A program made the translations under genes and the position numbers. The notes beneath the pieces are model-generated. The model was not told where the DNA came from and did no database searches. It saw only the letters and a list, made by a program, of their open reading frames with translations. A stretch of DNA of 5,924 bases from Kiritimatiellia bacterium (GTDB taxonomy: Bacteria; Verrucomicrobiota; Kiritimatiellia; UBA8416; JAIOPI01). Positions 1 through 5,924 of the stretch are shown piece by piece. The DNA lies in assembly GCA_028822745.1 (NCBI GenBank), contig JAPKCZ010000148.1, positions 1 through 5,924 on the forward strand. Reading direction: 5' to 3'. Every line of letters starts with the position of its first letter. Position 1 is the first letter of the stretch.

Positions 1-1645
1 TCACATTGGCTTCCCCGACATCGCAGGTTGCGCTCAGTGAAAGATTGTCTTCTGCCGGGAAATCGACATACGGCACGTAGACGGCGCCGTCGTTGCCGTA
101 GGCTTCAACGGAAGTGCGGTCAAGAAGGATCCGTAAACGTATGGTGCCCTCTATCGGCGCGAGCGGGAAAGACGCGCGACATACGGTCAGCGTTTGGGTT
201 GCAGCATCGTAGGTGACGTTCATGCCGCGCAGGTCGAAAACGGTGTGTGAGTTCGCCGAAGGTGCGAACTCGACTTCGATATCGAAAAGATCGCCCTCGA
301 GGTCGGACAGGGGGTTCTCGCCCTGCTTCAGAACGATGTCTGTCCATTCATGCGTTTTGACCCGCAGTGCCTCGAGTTCCTTGATGGGATTCATGCGAAG
401 CTGCGGCCCCGCATCGGTCGCGTGGAGCGTCAGTTCCGATACCAGCGTCATCTGCTGGTTGAAGGGCACGCGGGGATGTTTGCCGCTCCGCGCCCAGGTG
501 ATCTGTAGGCGCCTGTCGTCGGGCATGTTGTGCCACGTCTGGGTTGCGTAGAAGCATAAATCGGAGACAAGTGTTCTGACGCGATCCTCTGCGACTGCCG
601 CTTTGCCCTCCAGCGTGTAGAACGTGTGACCGTCGAAGCTGCCAACGATGTAGCTGCCGTCGATCATGATCATGACCCAATGCTTGCTTGCCGCGGCGTC
701 TTTTGATGACGCCGGGTCGTCCGGGTTGCCGTCGACGGGCAGTTGAAAGAAGTCGACGCAGCCGCACAGCTCGTCGCCCCAACCGTCCTGTGTAACGCGG
801 CTCTCGAACTGCCAATCCGTGAGATTCTCGGAGCTGTAGAAACCCACGCATCGCCGCTGCTCGCCCTTGTCGTTGGTGAAAAAGTCATAGGTCGGCGCTA
901 TCCAGCGCTGTGTTGGCTCGTACCAGAATGGCCGCGGCGTATCGATTCGCTCGCCCTCGCGGGTCAGGACCGGGTTGTTCTCGTAGTCGGTAAACGTCTG
1001 GCCGCAGTCGTTTGAGTAGGCCAGGCACAGTCCGGTCTCGGTTCGCAAGTAGAACGCCACGAGCACGTCTTCATCGCCGGTCTTACGCTCGAGCAGGTTT
1101 CTGTGATCGATAAACATGGCGCCCGAGTAGCATGTGCCTGTCTTTGCGTCGGGGAACAGGACCTTCGGCTGTTCCTTCCAATGCACGAGGTCGGTGCTGA
1201 CGGCGTGTCCCCATGTCATGTTGCCCCATGGCAGCGCGACGGGGTTGTGCTGGTAGTACATGTGGTACGTGCCCTTGTCGTATATGAGACCGTTAGGATC
1301 GTTCAGCCAGCCGGTCTTTGACGTGAAATGGAATTGGGGGCGCATACGCTCTGTGTAGAAGTCGTCTTCACCGGGAATGGTGTCTGATTGCCTGACAAGA
1401 GCAAAGCCCTCGTCCGTGGCGCTCGACGCCTCCACCCTCAAGTGCTCGCCTTTGAATCGCTCAATGGAGAAGAACGCATACCAGTCTGTGGTCTCGGGTC
1501 CGGTCGCCAGGGCCAATGTGTAGTCGAGTATGATCTTGTCGTCGACGTAGAGCTTCATCTTCCCGTTCTCGCCTTCGTTCTGAATGGGCAGGACCAAGTA
1601 TTTGGCGGATGCCGTGAACTCCTTCTTGTGGCCTTCTGTGGTCAT
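1..1645 (-). CDS. GH32-family (levanase/invertase/inulinase-like) protein, 3' end cut by window edge
   Basis: The frame is open from ATG at 1645-1643 to the left edge (548 codons, no stop). Residues about 8-95 look like the N-terminal beta-sandwich preceding many bacterial GH32 domains (DUF4980-like, from memory). The propeller follows: HFTSKTGWLNDPNG with nucleophile Asp116, then WGHAVSTDLVHW, CYSGA, FWYEPTQRW (241 region), FQLPVDG, VGSFDGHTF and VPFNQQM. The C-terminal sandwich shows LLDRTSVEAYGNDG (Asp509). GH32 enzymes hydrolyse beta-fructosides (sucrose, levan, inulin). Two of the three catalytic motifs are altered: IDTPRPFW (Asp235-Thr236-Pro237) replaces RDPKVFW, and CGCVDFF (Gly295) replaces ECPDLF, so normal fructosidase activity is doubtful. 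No signal peptide is seen at this start. Upstream in-frame ATGs at 1693 and 1744 (frame open to TGA at 1834-1832) add no signal peptide and no domain similarity. Fold assignment is secure; substrate and activity are not. Confidence 0.93.
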   Translation of the reverse strand, partial: MTTEGHKKEFTASAKYLVLPIQNEGENGKMKLYVDDKIILDYTLALATGPETTDWYAFFSIERFKGEHLRVEASSATDEGFALVRQSDTIPGEDDFYTERMRPQFHFTSKTGWLNDPNGLIYDKGTYHMYYQHNPVALPWGNMTWGHAVSTDLVHWKEQPKVLFPDAKTGTCYSGAMFIDHRNLLERKTGDEDVLVAFYLRTETGLCLAYSNDCGQTFTDYENNPVLTREGERIDTPRPFWYEPTQRWIAPTYDFFTNDKGEQRRCVGFYSSENLTDWQFESRVTQDGWGDELCGCVDFFQLPVDGNPDDPASSKDAAASKHWVMIMIDGSYIVGSFDGHTFYTLEGKAAVAEDRVRTLVSDLCFYATQTWHNMPDDRRLQITWARSGKHPRVPFNQQMTLVSELTLHATDAGPQLRMNPIKELEALRVKTHEWTDIVLKQGENPLSDLEGDLFDIEVEFAPSANSHTVFDLRGMNVTYDAATQTLTVCRASFPLAPIEGTIRLRILLDRTSVEAYGNDGAVYVPYVDFPAEDNLSLSATCDVGEANV

Positions 1646-1696
1646 CGTGTGTTTTCCCAATCCTCTATTCGTCGTTAGTAGCGATGCGCTCATACA

Positions 1697-1726
1697 AATA
1701 GACAACGGATGCGACCTTAGCGTCAA
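1697..1726 (-). promoter_or_regulatory. Candidate sigma-70-type promoter for the GH32 gene
   Basis: On the minus strand TTGACG (1726-1721, five of six matches to TTGACA) is followed after 18 bases by TCTATT (1702-1697, four of six matches to TATAAT). Transcription would begin near 1690, giving a leader of about 45 bases before the ATG at 1645. This would leave the upstream ATGs at 1693 and 1744 outside the transcript and so supports the 1645 start. Ribosome-binding signals are weak: GGGA lies 9 bases before the ATG, while the better AGAGGA (1666-1661) lies 15 bases before it. Short motifs of this kind arise by chance, so this is only a candidate. Confidence 0.33.
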
Positions 1727-1740
1727 GCGGCGCTTCGACG

Positions 1741-1752
1741 CCATGCCAGAGG
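1741..1752 (+). repeat. 12-bp direct repeat, copy 1
   Basis: CCATGCCAGAGG is identical to the copy at 2035-2046. The pair brackets 282 bp that include the whole TTCGTG inverted repeat. A 12-bp perfect match within such a short interval is unlikely by chance, and the layout resembles a target duplication or recombination site around a small non-coding element. No transposase is present. Sequence identity is seen directly; origin is inferred. Confidence 0.6.
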
Positions 1753-1789
1753 GGGTGCGATTGTATTTAGTGGAACAGAGAGATCCGGA

Positions 1790-1995
1790 TCTCACCACGA
1801 AGAGCACGAAGGACTCGAAGGGGATCACTGTTCATCGTGCTGGGTGCCGAATCGAGTGTCCTCTGTTGGAAGATACGCGATGCAAGGGTTTCTGCGCCGC
1901 CGCCAACCTACATGTCCGACGTCAAAACAGGACTTTTCGTCACGAAATCACGACCTTGTGCACCCTTCGTGCTCTTCGTGTTCTTCGTGGTGATA
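1790..1995. repeat. Imperfect inverted repeat of 9-bp TTCGTG units
   Basis: The right arm (1965-1995) reads CTTCGTGCTCTTCGTGTTC and continues with TTCGTGGTG, so units starting TTCGTG recur every 9 bases. The left arm (1790-1820) is its reverse complement, CACCACGAAGAGCACGAAGG and onward. By my hand alignment the two 31-bp arms match at 26 positions, with 144 bp between them. Next to the right arm the sequence TTTCGTCACGAAA (1935-1947) is a further palindrome of the same letter style, followed by another CACGA unit. Repeats reading ACCACGAAG...CACGAAG are, from general knowledge, common between genes in Planctomycetes and several other phyla; their function is not established. The arms could pair in RNA or DNA. 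Confidence 0.8.
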
Positions 1996-2034
1996 CCGGG
2001 TGTTCCTCTCGCCTTTCAACCAACTAAAATTGCA

Positions 2035-2046
2035 CCATGCCAGAGG
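2035..2046 (+). repeat. 12-bp direct repeat, copy 2
   Basis: This is the second perfect copy of CCATGCCAGAGG, in the same orientation as that at 1741-1752. It lies 44 bp beyond the stop codon of the LamG/metallopeptidase gene, in the stretch where that transcript would be expected to end. Flanking bases are not conserved between the copies, so the match is limited to these 12 bp. Confidence 0.6.
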
Positions 2047-2090
2047 TCAGAGTACCAAGCCTTGAACAGGACGATTCCGCCGTCACCTGG

Positions 2091-5000
2091 CTACCTCGCG
2101 GCGGCCGCCTTTATTTGCTCGTCGGTGCGGGCGTAGTCGTAGGCTTTCAGCGATGCGATGGCGCCGTTGAAGAGGTCCTTCTCGCCCTTGCCGTCCACAA
2201 AGCTTGCGCCCATATAGCTCTTGAATCCCGGGATGGTGGCGAAACTGCGCCGGTTGAAGGTGTTGACGAGTTTGCCGTCGACGAAGAGCCTAATTCTGGA
2301 TCGTCTGCCGCCGTCATACACGCAGGCGAGATGCGTCCACGTCTGCTCGGCCCCGTCGACGTTCCACGCGTATTTGTGGCGCCCCTGGCCGGACATGACG
2401 CCGGTTTGGCCCGGTGCGCACAGGTTCAGGTCGCGCAGTACCCGGCCGGTGCCTTCGCCAAGCGTGGGCGCCAGCGCCAGAACCGTGCTGTCGCCTTTCG
2501 TGTTGGCGTAGACCTTTGCCTCTATCGTGAAGGCGTGGTCACCGGTGAGTGTCTTCGGCGTGTTCTGTGATGACACCAGGAAGTCGGTCTTACCATCGAA
2601 ACGGACACACTGTACCCCTTCGATTTCGGCGACCTCGGGCGTATGATCGATGTCCTTCATGGTGTTGAAGCTCCCGCCCAGGCTGCCCCTGTTCTGTAGC
2701 GTCGTTATGACGCTGCCTTCATCCTGCTCCGGCACTTGCACGGCCACAATGCAGTCCTTCGTCGCCACCTGCTTGCCCGGCTCGAGTGACTTGACTTCCC
2801 TGGCCGTCAGCGCTCGAGAGAACAGCTTGACCTCGTTGAGGTGCACGTAGTTCCAGGCGTTCTTCAGGTCGCCGATCATAAGCTTGCCTGATGTCTTGAC
2901 GTTGAAGTCCATCTCCTTCTCGCGTTCGAGTTCACCGTCCACGTAGTGCTTCATGGTCTTGCCGTCATAGGTCACCACGATCCGACGCCAGAAATAGGCG
3001 AGGCCGGAGTCGCCGCCCAGTCCGGAGAACCCGCCAAAATGCGACAGCTTGGCCTTGTCAGACCAGCCCACAAGGGTGGCATTGTTCCGCAGGGCAACGT
3101 GCCTCGCAACGTAGGCATAGACTGAGAAAGGCCCCTTCTTCAGGGTGTCCGGTGTACCGAAGGACGCCTCGAGCGCGCCGCCGGTCGCCATCTGGATGCC
3201 GGTGACTCCCTTGAACTTTGAGACAGGCAAACTGCCCATATCCCCACGACTGCCCGTGACAAACGATCCGCCTCCGGAGCCCTTGTTGGGCCATGCGGTG
3301 AACGCCCCGGTCTTCAATTTCCCGGCATCGAAATCGTATACCGGCGCCTTGTTCGGGTCGGGTTTTGGCGTCACGACGCCGCTGTTGCCCGGGCTGTAGA
3401 TATGCGCGGCGGCATTGGCCTTGACCTGGGCCGCGCTGAGCGCGCCCTGGTGAATACGAAGCGCTGCAATGGTGCCATTGAAGTAGCGCTTCCAGTTCCA
3501 GCGATAGTCGTCGTAATGGCCGCCGAGATGCAGGTGTCGGCCGTCGGCCGGTGCAAGTACAGCCACGGTCTTGGCCACCTTCCTGCCGTTGACGTAGACG
3601 GTGCCCTTCAGTGTCGCGAGCGCGTCGGCCCGGGCTTGCGTGGCCCTCTTATCCTCGGCGTCTCTGAGATTCTTTTCCCTGGCCGCCTTGACCTTTGGGG
3701 CTTCGGGCTTGGCCTCTGGATCATCCGGCTTGGGTTCAGGGTACACGGGTGTGAAGGTGGGGTCATTGGGGTCGAACGCGTCGAAGACGATGCTAACGCA
3801 CTGTCGCCCTTTGGGCAGGCCTGCGGCTGTGAGCTGGAACGCTCCCCATTCCATGATCACCTCATCGTCGCTCGCCGCCTGGTTGTTCAACCACAGCTCC
3901 AGCGTCCTCGGCGGATTCGCCAGCAGCTCGGTGTCGGGCTCAAATCCGCTTACCATACGATCCATGCCGGCGAACGTGGGCATAGGTGCGCCCATTTTCT
4001 CACGCAGTTGCGGGCGACTGCCCGAGTAGCCCCACATTTTGCTGTGGATATCGTTGTGGACGCGGCCGCCCAGGGAACCGTGGTTGGCCCAGCTTCTCAG
4101 CCAGGGCTTGTGCAGCTTCGCATGGTATGTCGGCCGGTGATGCATGCGCGGTGTGTCTGCGAAGTAGCGTGCATCCATATCCACGTAGAGCTTGCCGGCG
4201 ACGGCGAGTGTGTCGCGATTGTATGCGGGCGATTCTTCGGCGTAGTGATTGTCAATCTGGTACGTGCTCAGGTCATAGTCATAGATGCGCACATGTGCGA
4301 GCGCGCCCTTGAACCCGTTCGATACCTTGCCGTCCGTCACCAGGCCACCGACGTATACCTTGGCGCCGCCGCCGAGGTCGAATTGGTGCTTGTTCTCCTG
4401 CACGAGTTTGCCGTTCACGTAGACCCGGTAAGGCTGAGGCGTGATCTTGACGCCCTCGCTCTCTGATTCAGGGCCGCCCTGGTAGAGCTGAACAATGTGT
4501 TGCCACGTGCCAAGGGCAGGACTAGCGCCCCATTCGCCGGTCTGCGTCTGCGAATGCCTGTAGGCCGCGCCATCACTGCCCCACAGGAATCGCGCGCCAT
4601 CGGTCTCCGTACCCCAGGCGGTCAACACTTGCCCAGGCGCGCCGGCGTCCTGCTTCAGCGCCCAGAACTCGACCGCGAAGTCGCGGTTGCCGTCCAGCGC
4701 CCATTTCGTTTCCAGGTCCCATTCGAAAGCGTCATCGCCGTCGAGGATCACGCAGGTTACGCCGTTGATCGTGCCGAGTTTCGGGTCGCCGTGCGCGACG
4801 AACTCGCCGACGGTGCCTTCGGTTTTCTCGAACGCGTCAAACGCCCAATGCTCGAACCCGCCGCTGTTGGCCCAGCGCTTCACGATTCCATCGCCGTCCG
4901 TGGTGATGCCACGCTTCGCGTCGAGATCTATGTAGAGTTCGCCGGGCAGGTGTTCTTTGATCGCCATGTAGGTCAGATAGTTGAGGCGGTGCGAGCGATC

Positions 5001-5924
5001 CCTGCCGCCTGCATAGAGGAACCGATGGCAGTAGACCGCCATGTTCTCGTGCCAGTTCTGAGCGTTATAGCCGCCCAGCCCGACGTTATCGTCGGCATGG
5101 CCCAGCCATGCCTTCTCGATCAGCGCCGAGTAGCCGGGCACAGCCTTGCCCAGAATGTTGAACACCTGGTGACCCATCTCGTGGAACAGCAGGTCGCCGT
5201 TGCCGGTCGACGTGGCCCCGTAGGAACAACCCTGGACCATGCCGGCGCCCCAGCCGCGGCCGCCGAGCGTTGTGCCGTTGTAGTTGGCCTCGAGGACCTG
5301 AGCCATGGCCCCGCTCTTGCCGAGCATCTTCGCTGTGCCATGAACCTTCGCGCGCAGATGCGATTCATTTGCGTCCGCTATGGCAAGCGCGGGATGGCCG
5401 CTGTCCTCTTCCATCATCTTCGAGCCCCATTCCGGGCCGGACTCGTCGGGTAGCGGTTCCTGGCTGACCGTATCGCTCTCCGGGGTGAAGTAGGGATCGA
5501 CGCTGAAGTGCCAGACAGGACCCGGTGTTACGTAGTCGTCAGCCTGGACAATGTCCGCGCGCCAGTAATAGGTCCGGCCCATCACGATCTCACGATGGGG
5601 CAGCGTGTAAGAGCGAATCATGCCCTTGAGGAACTCGGTGGGTTCGGTCATGGCTGAGAGTTCTGACTCAGACTCGGCCATGTAGAGCTTAACGCCCTTG
5701 ATGGTCTTGGGCAGCTGGTCCCAGCCCAATTTACCCATTGGGCTTATGGACGCGCCCGGCTCGGGGCTGGGTGTGCGGGCCTCGGCGGTGATCACGCGGA
5801 AGGTCCAGATCCGGCCCTTGGTAATCGTATCGCCCTTCTTGTCGATTTGGGCCACACGCCAGAAATAGCGTTTGCCGTCGGCCAATGCCTGTTTCTCGAT
5901 GGTCGTGGCCTTCGTTGAGATTGG
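2091..5924 (-). CDS. Multi-modular protein: Ig-like modules, HExxH metallopeptidase-like core, four LamG modules; 5' end cut by window edge
   Basis: The frame is open from the right edge to TAG at 2093-2091, so at least 1277 codons are present and the true start is missing. Numbering from the TTG codon at 5885 (an internal codon): residues 1-31 end one Ig/Fn3-like module (KRYFWRV), and about 46-130 form a second (RTYYWRAD...WHFSV). Residues about 140-300 hold a zincin-like core with HEMGH (His235, Glu236, His239) and, 41 residues on, WHENMAVY, where Glu280 is a candidate third zinc ligand as in gluzincins. Four LamG/ConA-like modules follow at about 315-548, 564-828, 849-1034 and 1045-1264; they share N-x-GSLGG-x-F-type openings, hinge strands such as YVNGKLV or FVDGKLV, and closing strands such as ALAHVRIYDYDLS. 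LamG modules usually bind glycans or proteins outside the cell. Residues 714-761 are a charged Lys/Glu/Ala/Pro insertion. No membrane segment or C-terminal sorting signal is seen. Exported location and peptidase activity are inferences. Confidence 0.92.
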   Translation of the reverse strand, partial: PISTKATTIEKQALADGKRYFWRVAQIDKKGDTITKGRIWTFRVITAEARTPSPEPGASISPMGKLGWDQLPKTIKGVKLYMAESESELSAMTEPTEFLKGMIRSYTLPHREIVMGRTYYWRADIVQADDYVTPGPVWHFSVDPYFTPESDTVSQEPLPDESGPEWGSKMMEEDSGHPALAIADANESHLRAKVHGTAKMLGKSGAMAQVLEANYNGTTLGGRGWGAGMVQGCSYGATSTGNGDLLFHEMGHQVFNILGKAVPGYSALIEKAWLGHADDNVGLGGYNAQNWHENMAVYCHRFLYAGGRDRSHRLNYLTYMAIKEHLPGELYIDLDAKRGITTDGDGIVKRWANSGGFEHWAFDAFEKTEGTVGEFVAHGDPKLGTINGVTCVILDGDDAFEWDLETKWALDGNRDFAVEFWALKQDAGAPGQVLTAWGTETDGARFLWGSDGAAYRHSQTQTGEWGASPALGTWQHIVQLYQGGPESESEGVKITPQPYRVYVNGKLVQENKHQFDLGGGAKVYVGGLVTDGKVSNGFKGALAHVRIYDYDLSTYQIDNHYAEESPAYNRDTLAVAGKLYVDMDARYFADTPRMHHRPTYHAKLHKPWLRSWANHGSLGGRVHNDIHSKMWGYSGSRPQLREKMGAPMPTFAGMDRMVSGFEPDTELLANPPRTLELWLNNQAASDDEVIMEWGAFQLTAAGLPKGRQCVSIVFDAFDPNDPTFTPVYPEPKPDDPEAKPEAPKVKAAREKNLRDAEDKRATQARADALATLKGTVYVNGRKVAKTVAVLAPADGRHLHLGGHYDDYRWNWKRYFNGTIAALRIHQGALSAAQVKANAAAHIYSPGNSGVVTPKPDPNKAPVYDFDAGKLKTGAFTAWPNKGSGGGSFVTGSRGDMGSLPVSKFKGVTGIQMATGGALEASFGTPDTLKKGPFSVYAYVARHVALRNNATLVGWSDKAKLSHFGGFSGLGGDSGLAYFWRRIVVTYDGKTMKHYVDGELEREKEMDFNVKTSGKLMIGDLKNAWNYVHLNEVKLFSRALTAREVKSLEPGKQVATKDCIVAVQVPEQDEGSVITTLQNRGSLGGSFNTMKDIDHTPEVAEIEGVQCVRFDGKTDFLVSSQNTPKTLTGDHAFTIEAKVYANTKGDSTVLALAPTLGEGTGRVLRDLNLCAPGQTGVMSGQGRHKYAWNVDGAEQTWTHLACVYDGGRRSRIRLFVDGKLVNTFNRRSFATIPGFKSYMGASFVDGKGEKDLFNGAIASLKAYDYARTDEQIKAAAAR

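Larger units (their letters stand above)
1646..2090. other. Intergenic gap with repeats, no convincing gene
   Basis: This 445-bp stretch separates the stop of the LamG/metallopeptidase gene from the chosen start of the GH32 gene. Open frames crossing it on the plus strand translate the TTCGTG repeats into low-complexity strings rich in Phe, Val, Leu and Arg and run antisense into one or both neighbouring genes, so they are not believed. No tRNA-like fold, no clear rho-independent terminator (GC hairpin plus T run) after the upstream gene, and no riboswitch motif was recognised. What it does hold is annotated separately: an inverted repeat, a bracketing direct repeat and a candidate promoter. 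Confidence 0.75.

Noticed and set aside
662..671. Palindrome GATCATGATC
   Set aside because: It lies inside the GH32 coding frame where it encodes Met-Ile-Met-Ile-Asp; the symmetry follows from repeated ATG and ATC codons.
348..851. Minus-strand open frame of 167 codons in another frame
   Set aside because: It is Arg-rich and lies wholly within the GH32 gene, whose own frame shows family motifs throughout this region.
1790..1995. CRISPR array
   Set aside because: The repeats are 9-bp contiguous units in two inverted arms, with no unique spacers of regular length and no cas gene.
1584..2027. Plus-strand open frame across the intergenic gap
   Set aside because: Its 5' part is antisense to the GH32 N-terminus and its 3' part translates the TTCGTG repeats into an Arg/Leu-rich low-complexity string; no recognisable domain.
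3402..4466. Long plus-strand open frame (354 codons)
   Set aside because: Antisense to LamG modules 1 and 2; GC-rich codon bias on the coding strand keeps the opposite frame open. No domain recognised.
4497..5453. Long plus-strand open frame (318 codons)
   Set aside because: Antisense to the metallopeptidase core and first LamG module; composition is that of a shadow frame and it contains no known motif.
5883..5885. TTG at 5885 as the start codon of the LamG/metallopeptidase gene
   Set aside because: The frame stays open to the right edge, and the upstream residues (TTIEKQALADGKRYFWRV) complete the usual strand of the Ig-like module, so the gene begins outside the window.

Overview
The window carries two protein genes, both on the minus strand and both cut by a window edge. 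They are separated by a 445-bp gap that holds repeats and a possible promoter. The GC-rich sequence, a very large secreted-type protein with several LamG modules and 'YYWR' Ig-like modules, a sucrase/levanase-fold (GH32) gene, and intergenic TTCGTG-type 9-bp repeats together suggest a polysaccharide-degrading bacterium. Planctomycetes, Lentisphaerae, Verrucomicrobia or Hydrogenedentes are plausible, but this is an inference from gene style and no marker gene is present.

Right part (2091-5924, minus): a 5'-truncated gene of at least 1277 codons. In protein order it encodes the end of one 'YFWRV' Ig/Fn3-like module, a complete second one, a putative zinc metallopeptidase core (HEMGH, with a candidate third ligand in WHENMAVY), and four LamG/concanavalin A-like modules ending at the C-terminus. 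It looks like an exported, multi-modular surface or secreted protein. Its N-terminus and any signal peptide lie outside the window.

Middle (1646-2090): no convincing gene. It contains a degenerate inverted repeat built from 9-bp TTCGTG units (1790-1820 and 1965-1995), a 12-bp perfect direct repeat bracketing it (1741-1752 and 2035-2046), and a candidate minus-strand promoter (1697-1726) just before the second gene.

Left part (1-1645, minus): a GH32-family gene, open through the left edge (548 codons seen, no stop). It has an N-terminal beta-sandwich of the type found before bacterial GH32 catalytic domains, the five-bladed propeller region with an intact WLNDPNG nucleophile motif, and the C-terminal beta-sandwich. 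Unusually, the two other catalytic motifs of the family (RDP and EC) are replaced: DTP stands where RDP is expected, and Cys-Gly-Cys where the Glu-Cys motif is expected. No signal peptide is visible.

The genes may both serve handling of complex extracellular glycans or glycoproteins, but the long gap and the candidate promoter argue that they need not be one transcription unit. The most noteworthy points are the altered active site of the GH32 protein, the metallopeptidase/LamG architecture, and the repeat-bearing intergenic region.
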